Source: Melioribacter sp. (GTDB lineage: Bacteria > Bacteroidota > Ignavibacteria > Ignavibacteriales > Melioribacteraceae). Taken from it: a stretch of DNA of 64,000 bases. Position 1 is the first letter of the stretch, and each line of letters begins with the position of its first letter. This document shows, piece after piece, positions 18,316 to 26,840 of the stretch. Under the pieces are notes generated by a model, which was not told where the DNA came from, searched no databases, and worked only from the letters and a program-made list of their open reading frames with translations. Both the position numbers and the translations under genes were made by a program. The stretch is taken from contig DYHW01000003.1 in assembly GCA_020723965.1 (NCBI GenBank), forward strand, positions 158,587 through 222,586, given 5' to 3'.

Positions 18316-19304
18316 TTATCTCTGCTGATAAGAATGTTCGCTAACCAGTGCATTAGATTTCTTCCCTCTTCGTTTGGTAAAAAGGATAAATTTTTAAAAG
18401 CCAATTTAGTGTATTTCATAATTTCCCGCTCGGCATCTTTCAATACGCCTAACTTAATATAAAGCTCTCTGTATTTGTTAATTTCACTTTTATCAATTCC
18501 TTTTTGCTTAACAACTTTGATGAGTTCAGCTTTTTCTTTTCCGCTTGATTTTTCAAGACCTTTAAGAAAAAGATAAGTTTTTTTCCCTTCGATCAAATCG
18601 CTTCCAACAGTTTTACCCAACGTCTTCTCTTGCGCAGTAATATCTAAAAGATCGTCTTGAATTTGAAAAGCCATACCGAGAAACTTGCCGTAATTTGCGG
18701 CGGCTTTCAATTCTTTTTTATTTGCCCCGCCAAGCAGAGCGCCAACTGAACAACACATCTCTGTTAATGCAGCAGTTTTTTTAAAGATCATAACTTTGTA
18801 TTCGTCAATAGGAACTGTTTGCCTGGTTTCAAAATCTTTGTCCATACTCTGCCCTTCGCATACTTCTATAATTGCTTGAGTAAAAATTGCGACCAACGCT
18901 TTAATATTTTTTTTGCAATCTTTAAGAAGACTATGATAAGCAAGAGCAATTAAATTATCGCCGGCAAGAATAGCGGTGCTAAGATCGTACTTTTTATGAA
19001 GTGTAGCTCTTCCGCGCCGTTTGTCGGAATTATCCATAATATCATCATGAACAAGTGTAAAGTTGTGCAAGATTTCGACTGCAGCGGCAGCGTTGTATAC
19101 ATCTTTCAGCTTTCCACCAACGGCTTTAGCAGAAAGCAAAACAAGAAATGGACGCAATCTTTTTCCGCCGCCGTTCAATATGTAAGAACATGGCTCATAC
19201 AGAGATTCTGGTTTTCTCCCTTTCAATAGATTATTCAAATACTTATCAATTTGACCGATCTCTTTCTTATAAAAAGATTCATAATTTTTAGAGTCTAATA
19301 TCAA
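18312..19304 (-). CDS. Polyprenyl diphosphate synthase
   Basis: This 330-residue trans-prenyltransferase condenses IPP with allylic diphosphates. The first Asp-rich motif is in LVHDDIMDNSDKRRGRAT (about residue 85) and the second in QIQDDLLDI (about 215). NGGGKRLRPFLVLL is the conserved substrate-binding segment. Chain length (farnesyl, geranylgeranyl or longer) cannot be fixed by eye. It overlaps fni by 4 bp, so isomerisation and chain elongation of C5 units are coupled in one mRNA. Confidence 0.92.
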   Translation of the reverse strand: MILDSKNYESFYKKEIGQIDKYLNNLLKGRKPESLYEPCSYILNGGGKRLRPFLVLLSAKAVGGKLKDVYNAAAAVEILHNFTLVHDDIMDNSDKRRGRATLHKKYDLSTAILAGDNLIALAYHSLLKDCKKNIKALVAIFTQAIIEVCEGQSMDKDFETRQTVPIDEYKVMIFKKTAALTEMCCSVGALLGGANKKELKAAANYGKFLGMAFQIQDDLLDITAQEKTLGKTVGSDLIEGKKTYLFLKGLEKSSGKEKAELIKVVKQKGIDKSEINKYRELYIKLGVLKDAEREIMKYTKLAFKNLSFLPNEEGRNLMHWLANILISRDK

Positions 19305-20341
19305 AACAACTCCTCTTTTCTTTTTAATCCAACTTTACTCAGTTTAATTATTTTATCACAGCCAGTTAAGTACATTATTTTCTTAACAGTAAAGAACCAA
19401 GATCGAATTAGTTTAATAACCCCTTCAATATCATTCTTTAAGACTTCTTGAAGAATAATTCTTGCAGAAGCAGTGAAATCAGCTCCAAGTGAAAGTGCTT
19501 TTGCAATATCAATTCCATTATTTAACCCTCCTGAAGCAATCAAAATAAAATCAAAATCTTTTTTCAGTTCATTAACTGTTCTTACACAATAAGAAGTTGG
19601 CAATCCCCATTCACTAAAAAAGGGCTCTTGTAAATTTCTTCTTTTCAATTCAACTGCAGCCCAGCTTGTGCCTCCTGCTCCCGCAACATCAATTCCCTTC
19701 ACACCAATCTCTAAAAGTTTTTTTGCAGCCGTCTTGCTAATTCCGGAACCAACTTCTTTAGCGATAATAGGAGTGGAAATTTTTGAACATATTTTTTCAA
19801 GATTTTTCAATAAACCATTAAAATTCGGTTCACCTTCGCTCTGCAATAATTCCTGGAGCGGATTAAGATGAACAACAAGAGTGTCGGCTTCTACCATATC
19901 GATGAGAAAACGAACATCATCAAGTAGATTTTTAGATTTTGATATTTGTGCTGCGCCAATATTTCCAAGTATCGGAACATTTCCGGCATTCTGCTTAACT
20001 ACTCTGTAAGTGGAATGATATTTTTTTTCTTCCAATGCTTGTCTTTGGCTTCCAACTCCAATCGGAATGTTTAATTCTTTTGCTGCAATAGCTAACCGTT
20101 CATTTATTCTTTTAGCTTCTTTCGTGCCCCCTGTCATGCACGAAATAAGAAATGGATAGCCAATTTTTTTGTTCAAGAATTTTGATGAAAGATCAATTTT
20201 TTCAAAATCAACTTCCGTAACGGCATAGTGCTCAAATTCATATTTATCAAAGCCATTGGTTTTGGTCTTATATGCCGCTTCTTCAGTAAGACAAAGTTTA
20301 ATATGATCACTTTTTCTATTTGATGTTTTGCTTTTTGGCAT
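19301..20341 (-). CDS. fni: Isopentenyl-diphosphate isomerase, type 2 (FMN-dependent)
   Basis: This FMN enzyme interconverts IPP and DMAPP. Motifs are RKSDHIKLCL at the N-terminus, FLISCMTGGT, GVGSQRQAL, VHLNPLQELLQSEGEPNF and DVAGAGGTSWAAVE. The open frame extends to a TTG at 20371, but the ATG at 20341 (MPKSKTSNRKSDH) starts where family members do and is preferred; it gives 346 residues. Type 2 isomerase is commonly found with the mevalonate route, which fits the HMG-CoA synthase cluster at 59-61.7 kb. It is the first gene of an eight-gene operon running down to 10630. Confidence 0.94.
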   Translation of the reverse strand: MPKSKTSNRKSDHIKLCLTEEAAYKTKTNGFDKYEFEHYAVTEVDFEKIDLSSKFLNKKIGYPFLISCMTGGTKEAKRINERLAIAAKELNIPIGVGSQRQALEEKKYHSTYRVVKQNAGNVPILGNIGAAQISKSKNLLDDVRFLIDMVEADTLVVHLNPLQELLQSEGEPNFNGLLKNLEKICSKISTPIIAKEVGSGISKTAAKKLLEIGVKGIDVAGAGGTSWAAVELKRRNLQEPFFSEWGLPTSYCVRTVNELKKDFDFILIASGGLNNGIDIAKALSLGADFTASARIILQEVLKNDIEGVIKLIRSWFFTVKKIMYLTGCDKIIKLSKVGLKRKEELF

Positions 20342-20596
20342 TAAGTTTTGTCGGATTAATTTCAAAAACAAAATAAATATTTTAATAATAAAATAGAACG
20401 CTGATCTTTATGATGCTTATATTCAAAGGACTATGCCAAAAGCATATCCTTCGGGAGTTTCTGAGATTTCTAATTATCATAATATATCATAAACGATCTT
20501 CACCAATCTGCGTTCCAAAAATAATTGTAGAGATTTTTAATCCGCAATCAATTAAATTAACCGCAAAATTTTTCTAAACATAATAGGAAAAAAGTA

Positions 20597-21907
20597 ATGT
20601 CAAAAGTTCGGTTACATTTCTGGCAAATATGGAACATGAGTTTTGGTTTTCTCGGAATTCAATTCGGGTTTGCACTGCAAAATGCAAACGTTAGTAGAAT
20701 TTTTGAAACTCTTGGCGCAAGCATAGATGAAATACCTATTCTGTGGATAGCTGCACCTACAACAGGTTTGATTGTTCAACCCATCATTGGCTATTTAAGC
20801 GATAGAACTTGGGGAAAACTCGGAAGGCGGCGTCCATATTTTTTAATTGGCGCCATTCTCGCGTCGTTGGCGCTCATTATTATGCCAAATTCTCCTGCTT
20901 TATGGATAGCAGCCGGAATGTTATGGGTAATGGACGCGTCAATAAATATATCTATGGAGCCGTTTCGCGCGCTTGTTGCAGATCTTCTTCCCTCTGAACA
21001 ACGCACAATCGGATTTGCAGTTCAAAGTTTTTTTATTGGAACTGGCGCAGTAGTGGCTTCTGCACTTCCTTATATCTTAACAAACTGGTTTGGTATAAGT
21101 AACACTGCGCCTGAAGGAGAAATACCCGATTCAGTTATTTATTCTTTCTATATCGGGGCTATTGCTTTTTTTAGCGCGGTTAGCTGGACAGTTTTCAGAA
21201 CTAAAGAATATCCGCCAGAAAATATTAAAGAGTTTGAACGCTACAAAAAAGAAAGCAAAGGATTCTTTAAAGGGATTAAAGAAATATTTAAGTCATTTAT
21301 CGGAATGCCCAAAACAATGGTTCAGCTTGCCGGTGTTCAATTTTTTTCATGGTTCGCGCTTTTTGCAATGTGGATATATACAACGCCAGCAGTTACGCAT
21401 CATATCTACGAAGCAACGGACCCTACATCGGCAGAATATAATCTTGGCGCAAATTGGGTAGGAATTCTTTTCGCTGTTTATAATGGCTTTGCAGCGCTCA
21501 CCGCTTTTTTGCTTCCGTGGCTTGCAAAAAGAACTTCTCGTAAAACTGTTCACATGATAAGCCTGATCTGCGGCGGAGTTGGTCTTGCTTCTTTTTATGT
21601 TATTAAAGATCCGAATCTTTTGCTTATTTCAGAACTTGGAATTGGTTTGGCGTGGGCTTCAATTCTTGCTATGCCGTATGCAATTCTTGCCGGTTCGCTT
21701 CCACCGGAAAAGATGGGTGTTTACATGGGCATCTTTAATTTCTTTATTGTTATTCCTCAGATCTTTGCTGCCGCAATCTTAGGTTTTTTTGTTCATAACT
21801 TTTTTGGCAACCAAGCAATTTATGCTTTGCTTCTTGGCGGCGCTTCTATGATTATTGCTGCAGTTCTTGTGATTATTGTTGATGATGTGGATGAAGTAAC
21901 CCGATAG
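20597..21907 (+). CDS. MFS sugar transporter (SLC45/GPH-like)
   Basis: This 436-residue protein has about twelve hydrophobic segments. Characteristic pieces are IWNMSFGFLGIQFGFALQ at the N-terminus, GYLSDRTWGKLGRRRPYF (the loop 2-3 motif) and NISMEPFRALVADLLP. These match the sugar:proton symporter group of MFS proteins (maltose/sucrose SLC45-like, common in Bacteroidota). It is divergent from fni, with about 255 bp between the starts, and stands alone on the plus strand. The substrate is probably a di- or oligosaccharide, by family resemblance only. Confidence 0.87.
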   Translation: MSKVRLHFWQIWNMSFGFLGIQFGFALQNANVSRIFETLGASIDEIPILWIAAPTTGLIVQPIIGYLSDRTWGKLGRRRPYFLIGAILASLALIIMPNSPALWIAAGMLWVMDASINISMEPFRALVADLLPSEQRTIGFAVQSFFIGTGAVVASALPYILTNWFGISNTAPEGEIPDSVIYSFYIGAIAFFSAVSWTVFRTKEYPPENIKEFERYKKESKGFFKGIKEIFKSFIGMPKTMVQLAGVQFFSWFALFAMWIYTTPAVTHHIYEATDPTSAEYNLGANWVGILFAVYNGFAALTAFLLPWLAKRTSRKTVHMISLICGGVGLASFYVIKDPNLLLISELGIGLAWASILAMPYAILAGSLPPEKMGVYMGIFNFFIVIPQIFAAAILGFFVHNFFGNQAIYALLLGGASMIIAAVLVIIVDDVDEVTR

Positions 21908-21928
21908 TTACTAACTGATGTTACACAA
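21908..21928 (+). repeat. Solo copy of a 21-bp MITE-type end
   Basis: The 21-bp sequence from TTACTAACTG to TTACACAA directly after the MFS stop is the exact reverse complement of 41889-41909, which is the right end of a 147-bp element. Only this end is visible here, so it is probably a remnant or a shared terminal sequence of a mobile element family. Confidence 0.6.
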
Positions 21929-22038
21929 ATAACCTGTTTTGTTATATTGATTCCGACTAGCCTGCCTACCGCAAGCAGGTTGAGAGACAATTTTTTTTAT
22001 TTCATTCTTATAAGAAACTCGAAGTTAGCGTATATAAA

Positions 22039-22062
22039 AACTCCCCTTATGAAAGGGGAGTT
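22039..22062 (-). terminator. Rho-independent terminator of the kor operon
   Basis: A perfect 10-bp stem, AACTCCCCTT at 22039-22048 and AAGGGGAGTT at 22053-22062, has a 4-nt loop. On the minus strand it is followed by TTTTATATA. It lies about 43 bp past the korB stop and is the clearest intrinsic terminator on the minus strand in this window. Confidence 0.75.
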
Positions 22063-22104
22063 AATAAAAAAGAGTCTAGTTAAAACAAATTGAATTTTAT
22101 TTTG

Positions 22105-23145
22105 TTAGTTTACTTCCCACGTGTGGTTAGAGAGCATCAATTTCTCGTAAGTACCAACTCCTTTTTTCTCTTTAATCTGAGCTATCTGTTTTACATATTC
22201 TTCATCATAAGTCGGTTTGTTGAACTGACGAAAAACGCCAATAGGAGTTGGGAAGCCAGAAATATCTGTAAACCGAGCCAACAAGAAAACACGAGTTGGG
22301 TTATCATCAAACTCATCATGAACCCAGCAATCATTGACCGAGTGTTTACCATCATTCAAATCGATAATCACAGGATCCAATCCATCTAATTTAATTCCCT
22401 TATCTTTGTTTGCGCCAAAGAGAAGCGGCTTACCGTGTTCAAGAAAAATAACGTTATCGGCTTTAGTTTCTTTTTCAGTTAACGGAAAATAAACACCGTC
22501 GTTAAAGATAGGGCAATTCTGAAACACTTCAATGAAAGCAAGACCTTTATGTTTAGCCGCTTTGGAAATGACTTCTTGAAGATGTTTAGGATCGCGGTCT
22601 AACGAACGCGCAACAAATGTAGCTCCGGAACCAGTTGCAAGTTTGATCGGATTAAAAGGAAAATCGACTGTGCCGTAGGGAGAAGATTTTGTAATCATTC
22701 CTTTTTCTGAAGTTGGCGAGTATTGCCCTTTTGTCAATCCATAAATTCTATTGTTGAACATCAAGATTTTCATGTTAATGTTTTTTCTGCATGCATGAAT
22801 AAAATGATTTCCACCGATACTAAGCATATCGCCATCGCCTGTTGCAACCCAAACTTGAAGTTTAGGATTGGCTAATTTAACTCCAGTAGCAATTGCTGCC
22901 GCTCTTCCATGAATTCCATGAAATCCATAAGTATTCATATAATATGGGAAACGGCTAGAACATCCAATACCCGAAACCCAAACCATATTTTCTCTCTTCT
23001 CGCCAAAATCCGGCGAAGTTCTTTGTACTTGAGCAAGAATTGAATAATCGCCGCAGCCCGGACACCATTTAACGTCTAGATCCGACGCAAAATCTTTTGC
23101 AGTATATTTTACTTCAGGCACAAGTTCATTTATTTTATTATCCAT
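22105..23145 (-). CDS. korB: 2-oxoacid:ferredoxin oxidoreductase, beta subunit
   Basis: This 346-residue subunit binds thiamine diphosphate and one 4Fe-4S cluster. Cluster cysteines are visible in KWCPGCGDY, GIGCSSRFPYY and FQNCPIFND. The ThDP/Mg motif is VATGDGDMLSIGGNHFIH, ending in MFNNRIYGLTKGQ. The set resembles 2-oxoglutarate synthase (KorB) more than pyruvate synthase, but 2-oxoacid preference is inferred. AGGAGG lies 5 bp before the ATG, and the gene overlaps korA by 8 bp. The enzyme could run oxidatively or as part of a reductive TCA route. Confidence 0.9.
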   Translation of the reverse strand: MDNKINELVPEVKYTAKDFASDLDVKWCPGCGDYSILAQVQRTSPDFGEKRENMVWVSGIGCSSRFPYYMNTYGFHGIHGRAAAIATGVKLANPKLQVWVATGDGDMLSIGGNHFIHACRKNINMKILMFNNRIYGLTKGQYSPTSEKGMITKSSPYGTVDFPFNPIKLATGSGATFVARSLDRDPKHLQEVISKAAKHKGLAFIEVFQNCPIFNDGVYFPLTEKETKADNVIFLEHGKPLLFGANKDKGIKLDGLDPVIIDLNDGKHSVNDCWVHDEFDDNPTRVFLLARFTDISGFPTPIGVFRQFNKPTYDEEYVKQIAQIKEKKGVGTYEKLMLSNHTWEVN

Positions 23146-24976
23146 TATTTCCTCCTAACACTTCGATAATTTTGTTCTCAATTTCAGCAACCTTAAAAGT
23201 CTGCCCCTGCACTTTATTGAATTGAAGTACTTCTTTTAAATAAGTACTGCGGATAAGAGTTGCCATCTGCCCTAAATTCAATTCAGGAATCAAAACATTC
23301 TTAAATCTTTTCAAGATATCGCCTAAATTTTTTGGGAAAGGATTTATGAAACGTAGGTGTGCATGCGAAACTTTATGACCTGTATTCTCTAAATTTCGCA
23401 TTGCTTCTTTAATTGCGCCGTAAGTGCTTCCCCAACTCAAAATTAGAAGTTCCCCTTCCTGTTCGCCATCTACAATTAAATCCGGAATTTCTTTTTGAAC
23501 ATTATCAATTTTTTCTTTTCTGTTCTTGACCATTATTTCATGGTTAATTGGATCATAGCTGATGTTACCAATAACATCTTTCTTTTCCAATCCGCCGATC
23601 CGATGCTCTAAACCAGGAGTACCTGGAATAGCCCATGGACGCACAAGATTTTCATCTCTAAGGTAAGGGAAAAATCCTTCTTTCTCTGTTCTGAACTCAA
23701 CATTTATTTCTGGCAGTTCTTCAAAATTAGAAATCTTCAAAGGTTCCGAACCGAATGCTAAATAGCCGTCGGTTAAAAGAATGACCGGCGTCATAAATTT
23801 AATTGCAATTTTTGCTGCTTCAAGAGAGATATAAAAACAATCAGCAGGACTCTGAGCCGCAAGCACAACAACCGGAGCTTCTCCGTGCCTGCCATACATT
23901 GCTTGGAATAGATCTGCTTGTTCGGTTTTTGTTGGAAGTCCTGTACTTGGACCGCCTCTTTGAACATCAATGATCACTAAAGGAAGTTCAGTCATAACTG
24001 CAAGCCCAATCGATTCTGTTTTAAGAGAAAGTCCCGGGCCAGAAGTATTAGTGATAGCAAGCGAGCCGGCAAATGCTGCTCCTATTGCAGAAGCTACACC
24101 TGAAATTTCATCTTCTGCTTGGAATGTTACTACTCCATAATTTTTATACTTGCTTAGCTCTTGCAATATTTCTGAAGCAGGTGTGATAGGATAAGAACCT
24201 AAGAAAAGAGGAATACCGCTTCTTAAAGATGCAGCTATAAAACCTAATGCAACAGCTTCATTACCGGAAACATTTCTGTAAATTCCTTTTGGAAGTTTTG
24301 CAGGTTTAACATCATAACGCGTTGTAAAGATCTCGGTTGTTTCGCCGTAATTGAATCCTGCCCTCAATACACGTTGATTTGCTTCAAGAACTTCAGGCTT
24401 AGAATTAAATTTACTTTCCAGCCATTTCAAAGTAATATCAATTGGACGGTTATACATCCAATACATCAATCCTAACGCAAAAAAATTTTTACACTTTTCT
24501 TTTTCTTTTAATGAAAGAGATAGGTCTTCTAACGCGGTCATTGTAAGCTTAGTCAATTCAACTGGTATTACGTTAAAACCAGAAAGCGAACCATCTTCAA
24601 GCGGATTAGTTCCATATTGCGCAAGTTTGAGATTTTTTGTATCAAAAGAATTTGTATTAACAATTATTGTTGCGTTCGGTTTTAGATCTTTCACGTTTAC
24701 TTTTAGAGCGGCCGGATTCATAGCAATTAAAACATCTGGAGAATCACCAGGAGTTTGAATATCTCCGCTACCAAAATGAAGTTGAAACCCGCTTACTCCG
24801 GAAAGTGATCCGGCGGGTGCGCGTATCTCTGCGGGGAAATCTGGTAGAGTGCTTAAATCATTTCCAACAAATGCCGTTGTATCAGTAAATTGTGAACCGG
24901 TTAACTGCATACCATCTCCGGAATCACCTGCAAAACGAACGGTTACATCATCAACTACTTGAACAGTTTTTGTCAT
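23138..24976 (-). CDS. korA: 2-oxoacid:ferredoxin oxidoreductase, fused gamma-alpha subunit
   Basis: This 612-residue protein is the gamma and alpha parts in one chain. The gamma domain (about 1-190) starts VRFAGDSGDGMQLTGSQF. The alpha domain includes GSYPITPASEILQEL, TFQAEDEISGVASAIGAAFAG, TNTSGPGLSLKTE and QRGGPSTGLPTKTEQADL. The C-terminal part (about 500-612) is the domain II/III region with LSWGSTYGAIKEA. With KorB it forms an (alpha-gamma)2beta2 complex that uses ferredoxin and CoA. It is followed immediately by korB. Confidence 0.92.
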   Translation of the reverse strand: MTKTVQVVDDVTVRFAGDSGDGMQLTGSQFTDTTAFVGNDLSTLPDFPAEIRAPAGSLSGVSGFQLHFGSGDIQTPGDSPDVLIAMNPAALKVNVKDLKPNATIIVNTNSFDTKNLKLAQYGTNPLEDGSLSGFNVIPVELTKLTMTALEDLSLSLKEKEKCKNFFALGLMYWMYNRPIDITLKWLESKFNSKPEVLEANQRVLRAGFNYGETTEIFTTRYDVKPAKLPKGIYRNVSGNEAVALGFIAASLRSGIPLFLGSYPITPASEILQELSKYKNYGVVTFQAEDEISGVASAIGAAFAGSLAITNTSGPGLSLKTESIGLAVMTELPLVIIDVQRGGPSTGLPTKTEQADLFQAMYGRHGEAPVVVLAAQSPADCFYISLEAAKIAIKFMTPVILLTDGYLAFGSEPLKISNFEELPEINVEFRTEKEGFFPYLRDENLVRPWAIPGTPGLEHRIGGLEKKDVIGNISYDPINHEIMVKNRKEKIDNVQKEIPDLIVDGEQEGELLILSWGSTYGAIKEAMRNLENTGHKVSHAHLRFINPFPKNLGDILKRFKNVLIPELNLGQMATLIRSTYLKEVLQFNKVQGQTFKVAEIENKIIEVLGGNNG

Positions 24977-25054
24977 ATTTTTTTCTCTTAATTAAATCTT
25001 AGTTTTTTTGCAACGCTAAAATACAGAAATAAGATGGAATATTAAACGAAACAT

Positions 25055-26815
25055 TTAATTTACTTTTTGGATCAATTTTAAAAATTCTTCAGCGCTAACA
25101 AATCCTGTCAAACGTTCAACTTCTTCCCCTTTCGAGTTAATTATCAAAACAGTAGGCATTCCTATTATGTTAAACATATTTCTCAGCTTTTCAGTTTCAT
25201 CAGAAAGTGTTTGTGTCATATCAACCTTATAACATGAAAACCTTTTCGACTCTTCTATAACACGTGGGTCAGAAAAAGTCAATGCATCAAGTTCTTTGCA
25301 AGGAATGCACCAATCTGCATAAAAATCAATTATCATCATTTCGTTGTTTAAGATCGACTGTTGATAATTAGCTTTACTAAAAGTTTTCCAAGCCGGTGAT
25401 TCTTTTTTAGTTGGGCTCAAAGAATAGACAGAAATAATAACAACAATGACTGAAAAAATAATTTTGAAAAAGCGGAACGCTTTAACATTGCTCCCCTTTT
25501 TATCAACGAAAAGAAGAAATACCGCTGAAAGAATTCCAAAGACAGGTAGAATAAATTCTTGTATAGACTTGGGAAGAATTGGCATCAAAAAGTAAATTGC
25601 CATTGCCAAGAGCAAAAACCCAAAAATATGTTTTACCCCTTCCATCCACTCTCCGGCGCGCGGCAGTTTTTTAATCTTGCCGGAGAAGAGCGCCAGAAAC
25701 AAATACGGTAACCCAAGTCCAATAGCTAATACGAAAAACATCAAGAACCCATAATAAGGGTCTCCTTTTGCGGCAACATATGTTACTAATCCAAGAACAA
25801 ACGGACCTATACAAGGAGCTGCAACAATACCCATTGTTAATCCCATAAAAAAAGCGCCGGAGACACCTCCCTTTGCGCCGCCTACTTTCGCAACTAAACT
25901 ATCGGGTAACTTAAATTCATAAACTCCGAATTGACTGAGCGAGAGCAATACAAATAGAAGAGCAATCCCGATAATCACAAAGATATTTTGCATAAGCATT
26001 CCAAAAACAGCGCCGCTTAAAGATGTAACAACTCCTATAACAGAATATGTGAAAGCCATTCCGAGCAGATAAAGTATTCCGAGTAGAAAAAGTTTTCCAG
26101 TGCGCCCTTCACTCTGTCCGCCAAAGTAACCTATCGTAATAGGAATGAGAGGATAAACGCACGGAGTTAAATTGAGCGCAAGACCGCCTAGAAAAACAAA
26201 AAATAAACTCAAAAATAAACCAGTCGATTCAAGCGTAGATGCGATCGGGTCTTCTTTCTTCTTTTGAATTTCTGCAGACACTGAAAGAGAAAGATTCTTA
26301 AAATCATCTTCGTTAATTTGATTTATCGTAGTTTCGCTGCCAACCACAGCAATTTTTAAAGTATCGTTTACGCTCGACGGCGGCATACATATTTGATCGT
26401 TACATGCTTGGTACTGGAATTGGATTGGAATTTTGTAATTACCGAGAGGCAATTCTTTATCAATATTGATTAACAAACCAACTATTATTTCTCCATCAAA
26501 AACAGAAACAGGTTTTTCTGAAAATTCAAAATTCATCTCCTTTGCCGGAGGAAAAATGAGCTTTGCAATCGGAAACTTTTCATCTTTTGTAATAACTTTT
26601 GTTCCAATTAAAAAATCTTCGTTAGGGTTATCTGAATTTATGTGCCATATTTCTTTTATGTTAACTTTTACAGCAACCTTTAATAATGAATTTGGATGAA
26701 CTTTATCTTGACTGCTAATTACTTTTATCTTTACCAAGTCTGCAGCCGTTTCGAACTGAGCAAACAGAACAGTAGAAAAGAGAAAAATTGAAATGAAGAA
26801 TTTGAAAAATTTCAT
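25055..26815 (-). CDS. dsbD: Thiol:disulfide interchange protein DsbD
   Basis: This 586-residue protein passes electrons from cytosolic thioredoxin to the periplasm. After a signal peptide (1-19), the N-terminal domain has YQACNDQICMPPS, the expected Cys pair. The membrane domain (about 195-450) has about eight segments, with LNLTPCVYPLIPITIGYFG and GIVAAPCIGPFVLGLV carrying the transfer cysteines. The C-terminal thioredoxin domain has DWCIPCKELD (Cys503/506) and GMPTVLI. All six redox cysteines are therefore present. It is 25 bp downstream of nadE in the same direction. Confidence 0.95.
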   Translation of the reverse strand: MKFFKFFISIFLFSTVLFAQFETAADLVKIKVISSQDKVHPNSLLKVAVKVNIKEIWHINSDNPNEDFLIGTKVITKDEKFPIAKLIFPPAKEMNFEFSEKPVSVFDGEIIVGLLINIDKELPLGNYKIPIQFQYQACNDQICMPPSSVNDTLKIAVVGSETTINQINEDDFKNLSLSVSAEIQKKKEDPIASTLESTGLFLSLFFVFLGGLALNLTPCVYPLIPITIGYFGGQSEGRTGKLFLLGILYLLGMAFTYSVIGVVTSLSGAVFGMLMQNIFVIIGIALLFVLLSLSQFGVYEFKLPDSLVAKVGGAKGGVSGAFFMGLTMGIVAAPCIGPFVLGLVTYVAAKGDPYYGFLMFFVLAIGLGLPYLFLALFSGKIKKLPRAGEWMEGVKHIFGFLLLAMAIYFLMPILPKSIQEFILPVFGILSAVFLLFVDKKGSNVKAFRFFKIIFSVIVVIISVYSLSPTKKESPAWKTFSKANYQQSILNNEMMIIDFYADWCIPCKELDALTFSDPRVIEESKRFSCYKVDMTQTLSDETEKLRNMFNIIGMPTVLIINSKGEEVERLTGFVSAEEFLKLIQKVN

Positions 26816-26840
26816 TTAATGACCTCTGATTTGTTAATAA

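Noticed and set aside
21952..21998. Intrinsic terminator for the MFS gene (CCTGC...GCAGG then T-run)
   Set aside because: The stem is only 5 bp with a 9-nt loop and the T-run is more than 10 bp away, too weak to list.
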